From contig JAUSPJ010000210.1 of assembly GCA_030655795.1 (NCBI GenBank), positions 1 to 6,440 of the forward strand: DNA of 6,440 nt. Direction: 5' to 3'. Both the position numbers and the translations under genes were made by a program. Each line of letters starts with the position of its first letter. Positions within the stretch are counted from its first letter, which is position 1. Origin of the DNA: Fidelibacterota bacterium (lineage in GTDB: Bacteria; Fidelibacterota; UBA2242). Below, piece after piece: positions 6,180 to 6,440 of this stretch. Below the pieces are notes generated by a model. The model was not told the DNA's origin, searched no databases, and saw nothing but the letters and a program-made list of their open reading frames with translations.

Positions 6180-6440
6180 ATGAAAATGCTGGTTGTCGAT
6201 GACATGGAAGAACGAAAACCTAACATGCCGCTGCTGGGCGATCTGTTTCCTGAACTGAAAAATGTTAAAACAACTCACAGTTTGATGAAACTGCCCGACG
6301 ATCTGAAGGGATCGTGGTTTGTACTGTTCGGCGACCGGATTATCGTTCCGCCTCCGGGCAGCATCAAGGAAGCCGCCGAACGCCTGAAAAAATACGAAGG
6401 TTATGATTGGTGGTTTTGTCATAAACCGCTGGAAAAATAG
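6180..6440 (+). CDS. Small hypothetical protein, 86 residues
   Basis: I do not recognise this protein. It is complete, from ATG 6180 to a TAG ending at the last base of the window, with an in-frame TGA at 6147-6149 upstream and no other ATG between; ATG 6186 is an alternative start. The ribosome binding site is weak. The product has no signal peptide or membrane segment. It is rich in both acidic and basic residues in roughly equal number. Visible features are an amphipathic stretch near 61-73 (SIKEAAERLKKYE), a PPPG turn at 57-60 after a hydrophobic strand (WFVLF, RIIV), and a terminal DWWFCHKP. Codon usage looks like its neighbours and the residue pattern reads as a small globular cytoplasmic protein. 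It is divergent from the S46 gene, 143 bp away. The opposite-strand frame at 6165-6422 is less protein-like. Confidence 0.6.
   Translation: MKMLVVDDMEERKPNMPLLGDLFPELKNVKTTHSLMKLPDDLKGSWFVLFGDRIIVPPPGSIKEAAERLKKYEGYDWWFCHKPLEK

Noticed and set aside
6180..6230. Response-regulator receiver domain suggested by the opening MLVVDD
   Set aside because: The rest of the protein lacks the phosphorylated Asp on strand 3, the later Thr/Ser and Lys, and is too short for a receiver domain.
6165..6422. 85-codon minus-strand frame opposite the small hypothetical gene
   Set aside because: It reads as a shadow of the plus-strand frame, with scattered aromatic and basic residues and no ribosome binding site.

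Overview
The window looks like ordinary chromosomal DNA from an uncultured-type bacterium of the FCB group (Bacteroidota, Calditrichota, KSB1, Marinimicrobia and relatives). I infer this from three things: an S46 dipeptidyl-peptidase, a family found mainly in Bacteroidota and related lineages; an M3 metallopeptidase that carries a lipoprotein signal; and a truncated alkaline-phosphatase-fold secreted protein of a type I associate with that group. Base composition is moderate and looks even along the window. I see no rRNA, tRNA, CRISPR array, transposase or phage gene.

Layout. Positions 1-267 hold no gene I can support but are rich in inverted and direct repeats: two hairpins with the same TGAA loop, a decayed palindrome, and a 26-bp direct repeat containing the core ATCCTGT. 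Positions 268-2370 (minus) encode an M3/Dcp-type zinc peptidase predicted to be a lipoprotein. Positions 2592-3092 (plus) are a broken gene: the first ~118 codons of a secreted alkaline-phosphatase-superfamily protein, joined in frame to the last ~47 codons of a PhzF-family isomerase. Positions 3200-3892 (plus) encode a complete SPOUT RNA methyltransferase of the TrmJ/YjtD (LasT) type. Positions 3889-6036 (minus) encode a complete secreted S46 serine dipeptidyl-peptidase that converges on the methyltransferase gene; the two stop codons overlap in TTAA, beside a palindrome that may be a terminator. Positions 6180-6440 (plus) encode an 86-residue protein I do not recognise, divergent from the S46 gene.

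How the genes fit together. The M3 lipoprotein and the S46 enzyme are both predicted to act outside the cytoplasm on short peptides, which fits a protein- or peptide-feeding heterotroph. They are not in one operon. The methyltransferase is an unrelated housekeeping-type gene. No undescribed multi-gene system is evident. The items most worth a second look are the in-frame phosphatase/PhzF chimera, the repeat cluster at the left end, and the unrecognised small protein at the right end.
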